The translations under genes and the position numbers were made by a program. The notes under the pieces are model-generated. The model was not told the DNA's origin, ran no database searches, and saw only the letters and a program-made list of their open reading frames with translations. A DNA stretch of 64,000 nt from Humulus lupulus (taxonomy: Eukaryota; Streptophyta; Magnoliopsida; Rosales; Cannabaceae), in NCBI RefSeq assembly GCF_963169125.1, contig NC_084802.1, forward strand, positions 114,084,903 through 114,148,902, written 5' to 3'. Positions 33,004-43,857 of this stretch are shown piece after piece (position 1 is the first letter of the stretch; each line of letters starts with the position of its first letter).

Positions 33004-34388
33004 TTACAGAGGGTTAGAGAGGATGTCATAGCGGGAATAGCTAAGGACTATTCTGTTTCTGAGGTGGGTTTACTTCGGTATCAGGGACGGATTTGTGTTC
33101 CAGCTGATGAGGGGATCAGATGAGAGATACTAGATGAGTCTCATACGACGCCGTACTCGCTTCATCTGGGTACCACGAAGATGTATCAGGATCTGCGAAC
33201 GTTGTATTGGTGGCCCGGGATGAAGAGGGATGTGGTAGAGTACGTTGCCAGATGCTTGACCTGTCAGCAGGTGAAAGTTGAGCATCAGCGACCAGCAGGG
33301 TTGCTTCAGCCTTTGGGTATTCCTGAATGGAAATGGGAGGACATCACCATGGATTTTGTGGGAGGTTTACCCAGGACAGTAGGAATTCATGACTCGGTAT
33401 GGGTGATAGTGGATAGATACACCAAGTCAGCCCATTTCCTTCCAGTGAAGTCGAAGTATACTATGGATCAGTATGCTAAGTTGTATGTGAGGGAGATCGT
33501 ACGTCTCCATGGGTTTCCTAAGTCTATAGTGTCAGACCTGGATCTTATTTCACTTCCAAGTTTTGGGGTGGTTTGCAGAAAGCTCTGGGGACTCAATTGA
33601 AGTTCAGTACAGCCTTTCATCCTCAGACTGATGGACAGTCTGAGAGGACGATCCAGGTGTTGGAGGATATGCTCAGAGCATGTGTAATTGATTTTGAGGG
33701 TTCATGGAGTAAGTATCTTCTGTTGATTGAATTTTCATATAACAATAGTTATCAGTCAACAATTAGAGTGGCTCCCTATGAGATGTTATATGGGAGGAAG
33801 TGTAGATCACCAATTCATTGGGACGAGATGGGTGAGAGGAGATATTTGGGGCCAGATATGGTTCAGAAGACAAGTGAGGCCATAGAGAATATCCGGGTTA
33901 GGATGCTCGCATCCCAGAGTAGACAAAAAAGCTACGCTGATCCTAAGCGTAGGGATGTGGAGTTCCAGGTTGGGGACCACGTCTTTCTCCGAGTTTCACC
34001 ATGGCGAGGGGTGAGGAGGTTTGGGAAGAAGGGCAAGCTAAGCCTTAGGTTCATTGGACCATTTGAGATCCTAGAAAGGGTTGGTCAGGTGGCTTATAGA
34101 TTAGCCTTGCCACCATCGTTGTCTGGAGTTCATGACGTGTTCCATGTCTCCATGCTTCGGAAGTATGTCTCAGATGTGACTCATGTGTTGAGGTATGAAG
34201 ATTTGGAGTTACAGGTAGATTTGGCCTATGAAGAGCAACCAGTTCAGCTCTTGGATCGGAAAGATAAAGTGTTGCGGAATTAGACGATTCCTCTAGTTAA
34301 AGTGCTGTGGAGGAATAGTAAGGTCGAGGAGGTGACCTGGGAGCTTGAGACAGCGATGCGGGAGCAGTATCCCAAGTTGTTCAGGTAA
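33004..34388 (+). pseudogene. integrase and chromodomain of chromovirus B
   Basis: Zinc-binding region (TKMYQDLRTLYWWPGMKRDV, CLTCQQVKVEHQRPAGLLQP), core with ITMDFVGGLPR and SDLDLISLPSF (second Asp region, followed by a one-base frameshift near 33565), FSTAFHPQTDGQSERTIQVL (Glu), then GKLSLRFIGPFEILERVGQVAY and the chromodomain end IPLVKVLWRN, EEVTWELETAMREQYPKLF to the stop at 34386. Stops at 33120 and 34281 lie inside. Confidence 0.92.
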
Positions 34389-34410
34389 ATTTCGAGGACG
34401 AAATTCTCAT

Positions 34411-34424
34411 TAGGAGGGGATAGT
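34411..34424 (+). other. polypurine tract of chromovirus B
   Basis: TAGGAGGGGATAGT directly before the LTR, preceded by TTTCGAGGACGAAATTC, the same segment as in element E. Confidence 0.85.
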
Positions 34425-36832
34425 TGTAACGACCCAAATTCGCTAATAGGGCTTAAGGGCCTTGATTAGTGTGCCTGAAGGGCATAATGGGAATTATGTG
34501 TGATTTTAATGATTAAGATGCATGATTATGATTTAAAGCATGTTATATGACTATTTGAATATTTGAGATGCATGACTATGTGCATTAGTATGCATCTAGG
34601 CCCTGATTAGGTTAGAAGGGCATAATCGTAATTTTGGCCATTATGGGCATAACTGCTTTGATATATGTGATAATTGTCGAGGCCACATTATTATGTGGAT
34701 ATATCTGTGATTTGTGACTCGAGACTATCCTAGTTTGCAAAGTAGCGAAAAAGTCATGGCGGGGATTTATACCCAGCTCGGGGTGAGCTTAAGGGTATAA
34801 ATGGGAATTTAGTGAGTATACTGGGGTCTATCTTGATATTGAGGAATATTACTGGTGATTAATTAGGTATCGGGAGTTAAGCGGGAAATATTAGAGATAC
34901 TCGAGGAGTTAGCGGGAATTGGGGTAAAATGACTAGAATGCCCTTAAGTGGATTAAAGGATTAGGAATAAAGGGGAGGGCATTAGGGTCATTTGTCTTTC
35001 CAAATATGGGAATTACTGAGACCTTATGTTAGTGGGAATTGTAGAGAAGTGTAGAAGTCTGAAAAAGAAGGAAAAGGAAAGGAAAAGAAAGGGAGAAAAC
35101 AGAGAGAGTTTTCTAGATCGGTTTATATTTCCTTCATCTGTTTCTTGAGGGTTTCTGGAGCAAAGCTCAAAGGACAGCTGGGATAAACTAAGCATCAAGG
35201 ATTCTAAGCTAAGTTTGGGGAATTGGTAGAGGTTTAGCAAGGATTCACTAACACTTGAGGTAAGACTTTAGAGTTCTTCAGTTTCTGTTTCTGGTTTTTG
35301 AGCTATGGTGTTTAAGTTGAATTGGATGGAAACTTTAGGGAATTCAGGCCTAAGGCTGAGGAGGAGCAAGCCAAGGAAGTCTAGAGGCAACTTGTGGTCG
35401 ACATTCCACCAAAGGTATAAATTCTAAGCTCTAACTTTGATGTTCAACTGGTTTCTGCTGAGTTTCATTGTCTAAAAGTGGCTATGGTGAATTTTGAGTT
35501 TGGGGATGCATGTGCTTGAGTTCTAGGTATTTAGGGTGCGTGGGATGAATGGAGTATGGTCATAAGGTTGTTTTTGAGGTTGGGAAAGATTTGGAAGAGT
35601 TTTGGTTGAGGTTGGTTCGAAGAAATCGCAGAAAGGGGAAACTGATGCTAGAATGTCTGTGACTAGCGCTACAGCGCTAGCCTTTGGGCGCTGTAGCGCT
35701 AGGCCATGAGTACTGAGGGGATTTTGCTTCTGTTTGTAGCGCTGTAGCGCCCTCCCATGAGCGTTGTAGCGCTACCCTACCTTCTAAAGAGGATTTTAGG
35801 GTTATTTGCAAGGGTTTTTGACCAAGGGTTTGGGGTTTGGTTCCACCACCTTGTTTGGTGGAACTAGGACTTCCCGGGGGCTCGGGATTAGCCTCGAGGA
35901 TAGGTTTTGGACTTGAGGATTGATGATGACTTTGGCCTATGGTTGTGTTTAGGTTAGCGCTAGGGCTCGAGGGGGATCGTGCTCAAGGAGTCGATGGATC
36001 AAAGCTAGTGAATTGAAAGGTAAGAGAACTGCACCCAGTTATATGATTGTGATGCGACTAAGTGCTCCCGATACTTGTATCGTGTCAATGATGATATTAC
36101 GCCATGGGACATGTAAAAGCGGCCTAAGAGTGCCGTACATAGTATTTGCGCACAGGGCGCGGCTTGGCCACTGGTAGCCAAGGACAGCTTAATATTCACT
36201 GAGCTCGGTTTAAGCGGGCCGGAGTCAGTGGGACAACGAAGGGAGCAGCCTGAGAGCGCTAGCCCTAGTTATCATTTGTGCAGTGATATATAATATGATT
36301 TGATATGTTTAGTATGTAGAATACTTGATTATACTGGATGATTATATGGATGCGATTATGTGATGTTGTATGGGATATTGATTTATCTGTTGATTGCTTA
36401 TGCTCCGTTGTTGTGTTTTCTTGCTGGGCCTTGGCTCACGGGTGCTACGTGGTGCAGGTAAAGGCAAGGACAAGTTGGACCAATCCTGAGGTGGAGAGTT
36501 GCGGGGTTGAATGTACATAGCCAGCTGTTCGATCACCACGATCGAGGAGTGGACAGGAGAGGGATTGCCTAACTGTTCGTTTTGCCTTAATATGGCTGGT
36601 TGTTGTATCTAAACCTTATGACTTTTGTAAATGGTCTTTAAACTTATTATTTTTGGGATCCCGTGCAAACAGATAACGTTTCTTAATGAAAATGTGGCTT
36701 TTAAGACCAAAATGCTTTAACCCTAGTTCCTTTATAGTTTCAGTAACACGTTTTAAATTAAATGACTTGATTAGCAAGTGTAGCACTTTATAAACACACA
36801 GTGTAACGGTCCTGGCTATCCAGGGCGTTACA
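34425..36832 (+). repeat. 3' LTR of chromovirus B
   Basis: TGTAACGACCCAAATTCG to CCAGGGCGTTACA, 2408 bp. Contains the AGCGCT palindrome cluster (35665-35773) and the TTGCTGGGCCTTGGCTCAC block (36421-36439) with GTGCAGGTAAAGG. It abuts a truncated Copia LTR at 36833. Confidence 0.92.
35665..35773. repeat. AGCGCT palindrome cluster in LTR of B
   Basis: AGCGCTACAGCGCT at 35665-35678, identical to the motif of Athila element A; variants at 35688 (GCGCTGTAGCGCT), 35738 (AGCGCTGTAGCGCC) and 35760 (AGCGTTGTAGCGCT). Confidence 0.92.
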
Positions 36833-36913
36833 TTCACTATGTGAAATTATTAAGTGGTTTACTCCTAGCTTATGGAACAACACTTTGTTTTTGTATTTTA
36901 ACCAATCATAACA
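36833..36913 (-). repeat. truncated 3' LTR of a minus-strand Copia element
   Basis: On the minus strand TGTTATGATTGGTTAAAATAC begins after a purine tract AAGTGGGGGAA (about 36914-36926), which fits the start of a Copia 3' LTR. Its left part is cut off by the LTR of B. The matching LTR start is found near 41453 (ATTATTGGTTAAAATAC...TTTCACATAGTGAAG). Confidence 0.65.
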
Positions 36914-36926
36914 TTCCCCCACTTGG

Positions 36927-37639
36927 TTAAATACAAAATTCTACCTCTAGCTCAAAACAATATTGGTTCCTAAAGTAAAGTGTCTTTACTTGAACTTTAC
37001 CTTAGTAAAAATATCCCAAAATCTTATCAAAATCATTAGTTGCTTAAAATCTTGAACCAAGTATTCCTTATGATAAAATCGGCGATATCACATACACGTC
37101 CACTAGATCTTTCATTTTCCCACCATTCTCTCTTAGCACTCATATGGTCATGTGCTCATCCCTTCATGAACTTTTCGTGGAGAAACTCCAACTCCCATGA
37201 GAAGCAGCACCACCTCTAAGTTCAAATAGGTGAAGTTCTTACAACATCTTTGCAACCTTCATAGATTTTTGTTGCTCTCAACTGAACTTCACTAAAAGCC
37301 CTAGGCTTAACCCTCACTTGGTAGCAACCAACACTAACCATCTTGGATGAAACTCAGAAAAGTTTTATTCATTTACCAATGACTTGTTCTTACCCATTGA
37401 ATTATTTTCCTTGATGTTAACAAGGTTGGAGTTGGGTTGCCATCATTGGTGAATCTCTTATTCTAGTATTTTCAGTCCTATCCCTTTTCAATTGGAACTT
37501 ACTAACCTTCTCACAAGAGGTTTTGTAAATGGATCTACTAAGTTCTCACATGTCTTGACATATGAGATTTTTATATGGTTCCATCTTGAATCAATTGTCT
37601 CACATATTCATGTCTTAGACTAATATGTCTAGAATTCCG
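36927..37639 (-). other. decayed Copia 3' end
   Basis: AT-rich; only weak traces of the RNase H C-terminus near 37600-37640. No other feature seen. Confidence 0.4.
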
Positions 37640-39395
37640 ATTGTACACGCTATTTTATGCTCTACCAGGAGTGGATTGACTATCACAATGTATTGAAATT
37701 GTTGATACCATATCTAGGGTAAAAGGGATATCTAACATGAAATCCCTAAGCCACTCAGCCTCTTTTTCGGTTGCCACTAGAGATATAAATATGCTTCCAT
37801 GGTTGAGTGTGGTATACAAGTTTTCTTCTTGGAACCCCAAGAGATAGCACCTTCTCCAAGGGTAAACATGTAATCGATGGTGGAGAAATTATCTCCCACT
37901 CCCGATATCCAACTAGCGTCGAAATATCCCTCAAATATCATAGTTAAGGTATTCTAGAATCCATTCAATAGTCTTCCAATGCTTGATATTTGGATTGCTA
38001 GTAAACCTACTATGTTTACTAACCACATAACCAATGTTTTCTCTTATGCAATGAGCAGCGTACATTAGGCTCCTTATTGCACTTGCATATTCCAATTGAG
38101 TCACTGCTCTTCCTTCATTCTTTTCAAACTTCATGTTTGAATTGAATTGTGTATTTGCCTGTTTGATTTTGAGATGACTAAACTTGTCAGGCACTTTCTC
38201 GACATAATGGATTTGACTCAATACACAACCCTCTATTTCTTCTAAGTTTGATACCTAGAATGGTATCGACCTCTCCAAGGTCCTTCATCTTGAAGTTAGA
38301 TGATAGAAACCTCTTTGTTTCTATTATACCTTTCATGTCATTACTCCAAATCAACATATCATCTATATAAAGATACACTAATATGACATAGTCATCACAT
38401 GTCTTAGAGTATATGGACTTTTCCGCATTATTATATCTAAATTCATTTGAAACAATGACTTTATCAAACCTCTCTGTCATTGTTTTGGAGCTTGTTTCAA
38501 ACTATATAATGATTTGACAAGTCTACACAGTTTATGTTCATTTGCCTGAAGAACAAAACCCTCTGGTTGTTACATATAGACCTCCTCCTCAAGATCTCCA
38601 TTTAGGAGGGTCATTTTGACATCCATTTGGTGAACATAAATGTTATATATAGATGATAAAGCAAATAACAATCTAATCGAAGTGATTCTCGCTACCGGTG
38701 CATATGTGTCAAAGTAATATGTTCCCTCATTTTGTTTAAATCTACTAATCTAGTCTTAAATGTTTTTATGGTGCCATCGGTATGGTATTTTCTTCTAAAT
38801 ACCCATTTGCACCCAATTGGTTTTGACCCATTGGGAATGTCAACCAATTCCCAAGTGTGATTAGACATAATTGAATCCATTTCATCATTTATTTCCTCCT
38901 TCCAAAAAGCGGAGTCCTTTGAGGACATCGCTTCTTTGAAAGTTTTGGGATCATCCTCCAATTGAATAACTATTGGATATTGCCAAGTAAGTTCCTTATT
39001 ATTTCCTTCTATAAGGTATAGTGTCTCTATTTGAGAACACATCTCACTTGATCCCAAATCTTTGAGCCTTTGGCTCCTTCTAGGAAATAAAGGTTACTTA
39101 ACAACCCTTTTAGGAGTCTCCTCCTGAGGCTCTCTAATTTGAGTTGGTTTCTATTAACTTGTTGTCATCACATGACATGTTCTCAAAGAACTCAATCTCT
39201 CTTGATTTAATTTCACATTAGACTCCAAGTCTAATAATCTATAAGCTTTTATATTTGAGGCATATCCTAGAAATATGTCATGATTGGTTAAATACATGGT
39301 GAAATTGGTTAGGCACCAAAAGGTGCAAAACCATAACGATTTCACAAAAGTCAACATGTGAGAGTTGACTTTCGGCATAGGCATTTATAAATCAT
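37640..39395 (-). pseudogene. pol: Copia pol remnant: integrase end, RT, RNase H
   Basis: Read on the minus strand from 39384 down: integrase C-terminal linker (YASNIKAYRLLDLESNV), RT start (FKEAMSSKDSAFWKEEINDEMDSI, HTWELVDIPNGSKPIGCKWV), RT active region (VILVYLYIDDMLIWSND, with IDD for the usual VDD), DLGEVDTILGIKL, then SQIHYVEKVPDKF, YASAIRSLMYAAHCIRENIGYVVSK and NIKHWKTIEWIL, and RNase H remnants near 37840-37655 (SLVATEKEAEWL, HCDSQS). Many frame changes and stops; each conserved block of Copia RT is nevertheless in order. It is cut at about 39395 by LTR sequence of opposite orientation. Confidence 0.88.
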
Positions 39396-39731
39396 CTTTT
39401 TGGGTCCAAAGTATTTCTTTGAAGTATATGAGAGTACCTAAAAAAATTGGGAGCATTTGGGGATGTTTTGAGACAAGTTTAGGAGCGCAAAGTCAGTGGC
39501 ATCATCGAGAGGCAACGTGTCACTCGTTTGTGAAATGAACACCCAGGCGATGTGTCGTCACCTGGGATTTTCGTAGAAGTCCGTGAGGCAACGTGACATG
39601 TTTTTGGCTCCAAAATTAAAATTAAAATGCTCTAATCTCATTGGTTAAGCCTAATGAGGCTCCTATACTGTTTAAAGGGTTCATTTGATTTAATTGGTGA
39701 CTTGATCACTCACCTCTCTCTCTAAAAGAAA

Positions 39732-39769
<38 letters not shown>

Positions 39770-40320
39770 ATCTCATTGGTTAAGCCTAATGAGGCTCCTA
39801 TACTGTTTAAAGGGTTCATTTGATTTAATTGGTGACTTGATCACTCACCTCTCTCTCTAAAAGAAATCTTTCTCTCTCTCTCTCTCTCTCTCTAGCTTTC
39901 AAGATTACTAGTTTTCTCCAAGATCTTCATCAAGAAAACTTGACTTGAATGAGATTCAAGGCTTGTGAATCTCAAGCTAATTACATTGTTGTAGCTTCAA
40001 GCAATTCCAAGGAGAAGGCTAGGAATAGCGATTTTTGGGAAACAAATCTTCATTTGTGTCAAGCCTTGTTACTTTTGTGGTTCACATAAAATCATAGACT
40101 TGTGATTTTATGTTTGAAGGTTCTTCTTCAATAAAGGTCTACTCTACACTTTGTTTTTTATGTTTATGTACTTTCTGATTATCTTTCATTAGGGTTTAGA
40201 TAACTTGTAATTATTTCTTTGAGTTGTAATACAAAACTAGGGTTATAATCCTCTAACCCCCAACAATCAAAAATCTCTATCTCTAAGGTTTATCTATTAA
40301 CCAAAGCTCGTCATTCTCAA
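39396..40320 (+). repeat. Copia LTR and leader fragment, plus strand
   Basis: TTTGGGTCCAAAGTA and TTGGGAGCATTTGGGG correspond to the minus-strand LTR at 41320-41260 (TTTTGGGTCCAAAATA, TTTGGGAGCATTGCG). It contains GC-richer sites (GAGGCAACGTGTCAC at 39519, GGCGATGTGTCGTCACC near 39546, GAGGCAACGTGACATG at 39585), a 135 bp tandem duplication and CT microsatellites. The Copia gag begins downstream at 40334. The start of this LTR is missing. Confidence 0.6.
39631..39893. repeat. 135 bp tandem duplication ending in (CT)n
   Basis: TCTAATCTCATTGGTTAAGC begins at 39631 and again at 39766; the two copies appear identical up to the microsatellite, which has about 23 CT units in the first and 17 in the second. 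The identity implies a very recent event, or an assembly duplication anchored in the CT tract. Confidence 0.9.
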
Positions 40321-40333
40321 CCCTCAAGTTCAT

Positions 40334-40712
40334 GTCTCAAGATCTAGTGAGACATTATAGATTTGATGGTTCAAATTTTGTTCGTTGGCAAGACAAGATA
40401 AAGTTTCTTCTCACAACATTGAAGGTGCACTGCATTCTTGACAAAGATTTGAAGACTGTGAAGCCCTAAAAGGATGATGATACTCGAGATGTGATCAAAG
40501 AACGGATGAAAAGGTAAGATGGTGAACTCATTTGTAGAGGCCACATACCCAATGCTCTATCATATCATCTCTATGATCTCTACGCAAACACTACATCGAC
40601 AAATGAGATATGGGAAGCTCTTGAGAAGATGTACAAAACTAAAGAAGATGGTACCAAGAAATTCCTCATTACTCAATCCATGAAATTTAAATTATTTGAT
40701 CTACACACAAAT
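40334..40712 (+). pseudogene. gag: Copia gag remnant, plus strand
   Basis: MSQDLVRHYRFDGSNFVRWQD, IKFLLTTLKVHCILDKDL, then after a stop DGELICRGHIPNALSYHLYDLY, ANTTSTNEIWEALEKMYKTK and FLITQSMKFKLFD. This is the N-terminal half of a Copia gag (UBN2/retrotran_gag type). It ends at about 40712, where minus-oriented LTR/leader sequence starts. Confidence 0.8.
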
Positions 40713-40714
40713 AT

Positions 40715-41453
40715 CCTAGACAGAGGACAACAAAAGATTGAGTTAGAGGATGCAAACCCTAGTTTGTTGATCAAACTTCTTGGAATTTCTGGAAGCTTCG
40801 AATCCTTGCTAGAAGACAACCTTGAACTTCTTCTTCTTCAATGAAAAACAACCAAGGATTATACACGAGGAGCATCACTATCTTAATTCTATTTATCCTA
40901 GCCCTTAATGGATGCTTAAGGCCTTTCTAAGAGGAAATGGGAATTGGGATTGAAAAATCCTTTAAATTCACAAAGACAAGCACTTTCTTTATGAATTTCT
41001 TGGAGAAAACTTGAGATCTTGAAAGCTAGAGAAAAATTTGATAGAATGATCAACTCTATCAAAACTCTATAAGAACCCCATTATAGAGTAGGCACAATCA
41101 CTAGGTCCAACACATAATTTGGAGCTTAAAACACATGTTTATACGAACACATAAGGCAACACGCCGCCTGCTGATAATGCACCGCTTACTAGCAGGTGAA
41201 GCATCGCTTGATGGCCATTGCCGAAACCCTAGGTTTCAAGCGATACAACACCACAAGGGTGGCGACGCAATGCTCCCAAACGTTTTTGGCATTTTTAGAT
41301 CCCTCACTGTATTATTTTGGACCCAAAAACACAATTTTTAAATGCTTACATTAGAAACTCAAATTTCATATCTTCACTATGTGAAATTTTTAAATGCTTG
41401 ACACCTACCTTGTGTAACAACAATTAGTCTTTGTATTTTAACCAATAATAATA
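40715..41453 (-). repeat. Copia 5' LTR, minus strand
   Basis: Complements the truncated LTR at 36833. In minus reading it starts about ATTATTGGTTAAAATACAAAG and proceeds through TTTCACATAGTGAAG, a cluster with GCGTCGCC, GCATTATCAGCAGGCGGCG and ATCGCTTGAAACC (41270-41145), TCTAGCTTTCAAGATC and TTCTCCAAG, to a leader-like end with TCTTGGAAGAAG-type sequence near 40715-40850. Both ends are approximate. Confidence 0.5.
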
Positions 41454-41504
41454 TTTGGAAAATAATATTTTTGTTCGAAAAATTGTTAGAGTGCTTTCGG
41501 ACAG

Positions 41505-41640
41505 GTTTTAAACTAAGCCCACGATAATTGAGGAAGCTAAAGATCTTGACACCATCAAAGTAGAAGAGTTAATCAGTTCCCCTTAAACATATGAACTTAA
41601 TAAACAAATGAGACAAAAAGAAAAACCAAGTGCTTAATAC
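41505..41640 (+). pseudogene. short Copia gag fragment
   Basis: EEAKDLDTIKVEELISS, then a stop, TYELNKQMRQKEKPS. This matches the segment of Copia gag just after the UBN2 core (the EAKDL-x-x-L-x-x-DELI-x-S-x-x-x-YE pattern). No flanking gag is recognisable. Probably a small fragment left of another insertion. Confidence 0.6.
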
Positions 41641-43240
41641 AAGAAAAATACCATTCAATAGCATTTCTAGAACACTATCGTTGAACATGGATAGCATTAA
41701 ATTTAACGTTGTCATCCCATGTTATTAGAAGTCCCCACCATTTAATAGCGTTTTCAAAAAGTGAGGCAAGATTGTCATAAAATCTAATATTATAACGTTT
41801 TATAATTATAATAGTAATATGTGATAGCGTTTTATATATATCATCAATTTTTATGAACTGGCCACAAATGATTCCTACAATAGTTTTTCAAAATGTTATC
41901 TCAAACACTTTTCATGACATTTTTTAATTGGTAACAGAAAAAAAAATTATAAGAATTTTTATTTCGCATATTAGAAATTATTTGACCCCATGATTTTCAA
42001 GTTGTAAATTCTTTTACTATGACATTTCCAACACCATTTTTATTTTACTTTTAACATTTATTATTTGAAAAGTACATGAATATAGTCAACGTATAATATT
42101 TATAAAACTTTGTTTTTCTTACAAATTATTGTGTGAAACATAGGCATCTTTCCAACGATGGTGGCTAGAACAAAGCTCATATATACAAGAGGAAGTGAAT
42201 AAACATGTGGATGCTGGGCAATTGGAGTTCAAGTAGGTAGCTTGGTACTCTCTTTTGGCTTCATATAATATGAATTAATGAGTAACATGTTGTATCAAAT
42301 ATCATCATTTCATTTTTTTAACTATACTTGGTGAGGAATGTTAAATTCTGCAAAAGTAGGTACCAAATAAAATTTGAAAGAGATCCAATATGCTTCATTT
42401 TCGAAAAGATTAATGTAGCAATACAAATGAGAACCGAGTATGACTGCCACAAATAAACACAAATTTAAGGTATTGAAATACAATACATCACCCCTTCCAA
42501 AAAAAATACAATACATCATGCAAGCCTGAATAAAAGGTTGAGTACAACTACCATCTACCACAAGTTAACTATTTATTCAGCGTATCTTCATTTGCAAGAT
42601 TTCATTTTTGGCAGGTAGAATTAGTTGAGTTGGAAATAATTCAATTTCCTACAGCTTTAGAAGGATCAATAATATAGTCAACTAGTTTTTGATCTTTTTT
42701 TTTCACCTGTTCATCTCTCAGACAAATGAGAAAATAAATCTACTGGTGATAAAGCTCATCAATAACAATATAGAAAGAGATTTTACCAAGAAACATTGCA
42801 TCTTAAAAATCCTTTTTCTTTTAAAATTAAAATTTATAAAAATTTAATGACAACATTTAGCTACATTGGTCTCATTGTTTAGTAAGTTTTCTTATATGTC
42901 TTAAAATAAGGTGTCAAAAAACCAATTAATAAGATTTCTTATTGTTTATTTTCTCCTCTATCTCCAAGTTCAAAGACTAAAACTAAAAGCTCTTTCAGTA
43001 TAGGATGACAGGAAACAACAAATAAAGAATAAACATTTTGCTACAACAGAATGGACCACGGTTTAATACAAAAGGGATCGTTTTGCAACTTCAGTCAATA
43101 AATCAGTTGTTTTAGCCCCAGTACCCCCTCATGTGAAGTCCCGTGCTAGCGTCCATTAGCATGTTCACCTCACGCACACACTACCGCACCCCATAGTTGG
43201 TCCCCCTTTTATGCATAAGTGTCTAGGGGGTTTTAAACCT
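41641..43240. other. unassigned AT-rich stretch
   Basis: No coding region with recognisable motifs. Between 41640 and 42000 the phrase ATAGCGTTTT or variants recurs (near 41741, 41792, 41824), a composition seen in some DNA-transposon relics, but no terminal repeats or transposase are found. 43060-43240 is GC-richer and may be the beginning of the antisense-ORF transcript region (3' LTR side) of the Tat copy. Confidence 0.35.
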
Positions 43241-43396
43241 GCTCTTTTGTATCTTGTAGCACCTCATATACTACACACACATTTTCACCAATGCTCTTCA
43301 TGAGACGTCGTTCCATGGCTTTCAACGGGTCATCTAGTGTACCTGCTGGTGGTTAACCCATAGAGCCTGGAGCTTTCTATAGATAACCCACATCAT

Positions 43397-43690
43397 GTGC
43401 ATGAGATCTTAAGGAAGGCCTACATGTATCATTTGGAGCGATTAACCGACCTTAGGCAAAAAAATTGGGTTGTCAAAAGTGAGATAGACTCTGTCTCGAG
43501 GGGTGAGGGGACTGCTTTTTCAAGGGAACCCGGCGACTATATTGCTAGTATTAGAGCAAGCCTTCTGGATTTAGAAATGGAGTTGACATTTATGGAAGAG
43601 AACTTTCCGCCTGAACCTCCACCTCCTAGCTCTCCTCTTAATGATGAAGCTTCCTATAGTGATTTCGAATCCACCTCTAGATCCCCTTAG
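43397..43690 (+). CDS. small ORF before the Tat antisense-ORF copy
   Basis: 97 aa, MHEILRKAYMYHLERLTDLRQKN, helical and charged, with RASLLDLEMELTFMEENFPP and a Pro/Ser/acidic end (PEPPPPSSPL, YSDFESTSRSP). It lies on the same strand directly before the extra ORF and may be its first exon or a separate leader protein. I do not recognise a domain. The equivalent place in the other copy has been lost at 16099. Confidence 0.4.
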   Translation: MHEILRKAYMYHLERLTDLRQKNWVVKSEIDSVSRGEGTAFSREPGDYIASIRASLLDLEMELTFMEENFPPEPPPPSSPLNDEASYSDFESTSRSP

Positions 43691-43857
43691 CCATTGTCTA
43701 TAGTGTATCAATTTCTAAGGCTTCCACCTCCAACTCCTAGGGGAAAACTCTCGTAGGCTGAAAGTAGCGAGGATGTAAATTGAAAGTAAAATGCTCTGTA
43801 CTAACGTCACCCATTTCTTTTTTTCTTGCAGATATGTAAAAGAGAGGTCGTCGAAAC

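Larger units (their letters stand above)
30566..36832 (+). mobile_element. chromovirus B, 5'-truncated
   Basis: Lacks the 5' LTR, primer site and N-terminal gag. Holds the gag C-terminus, protease, RT, RNase H, integrase, chromodomain, polypurine tract and a 2408 bp 3' LTR. It is related to C (same order and alignable gag-protease) but its LTR is a different variant. It repeats the gag-C to protease interval already present in C, so C and B are two elements joined at 30121-30565. Confidence 0.9.

Noticed and set aside
16099..36832. C and B as one element with LTRs at 16099 and 34425
   Set aside because: The LTRs are diverged variants, the gag-C to protease interval is present twice (in C and again in B), and flanks AGAGT and TTCAC do not form a duplication.
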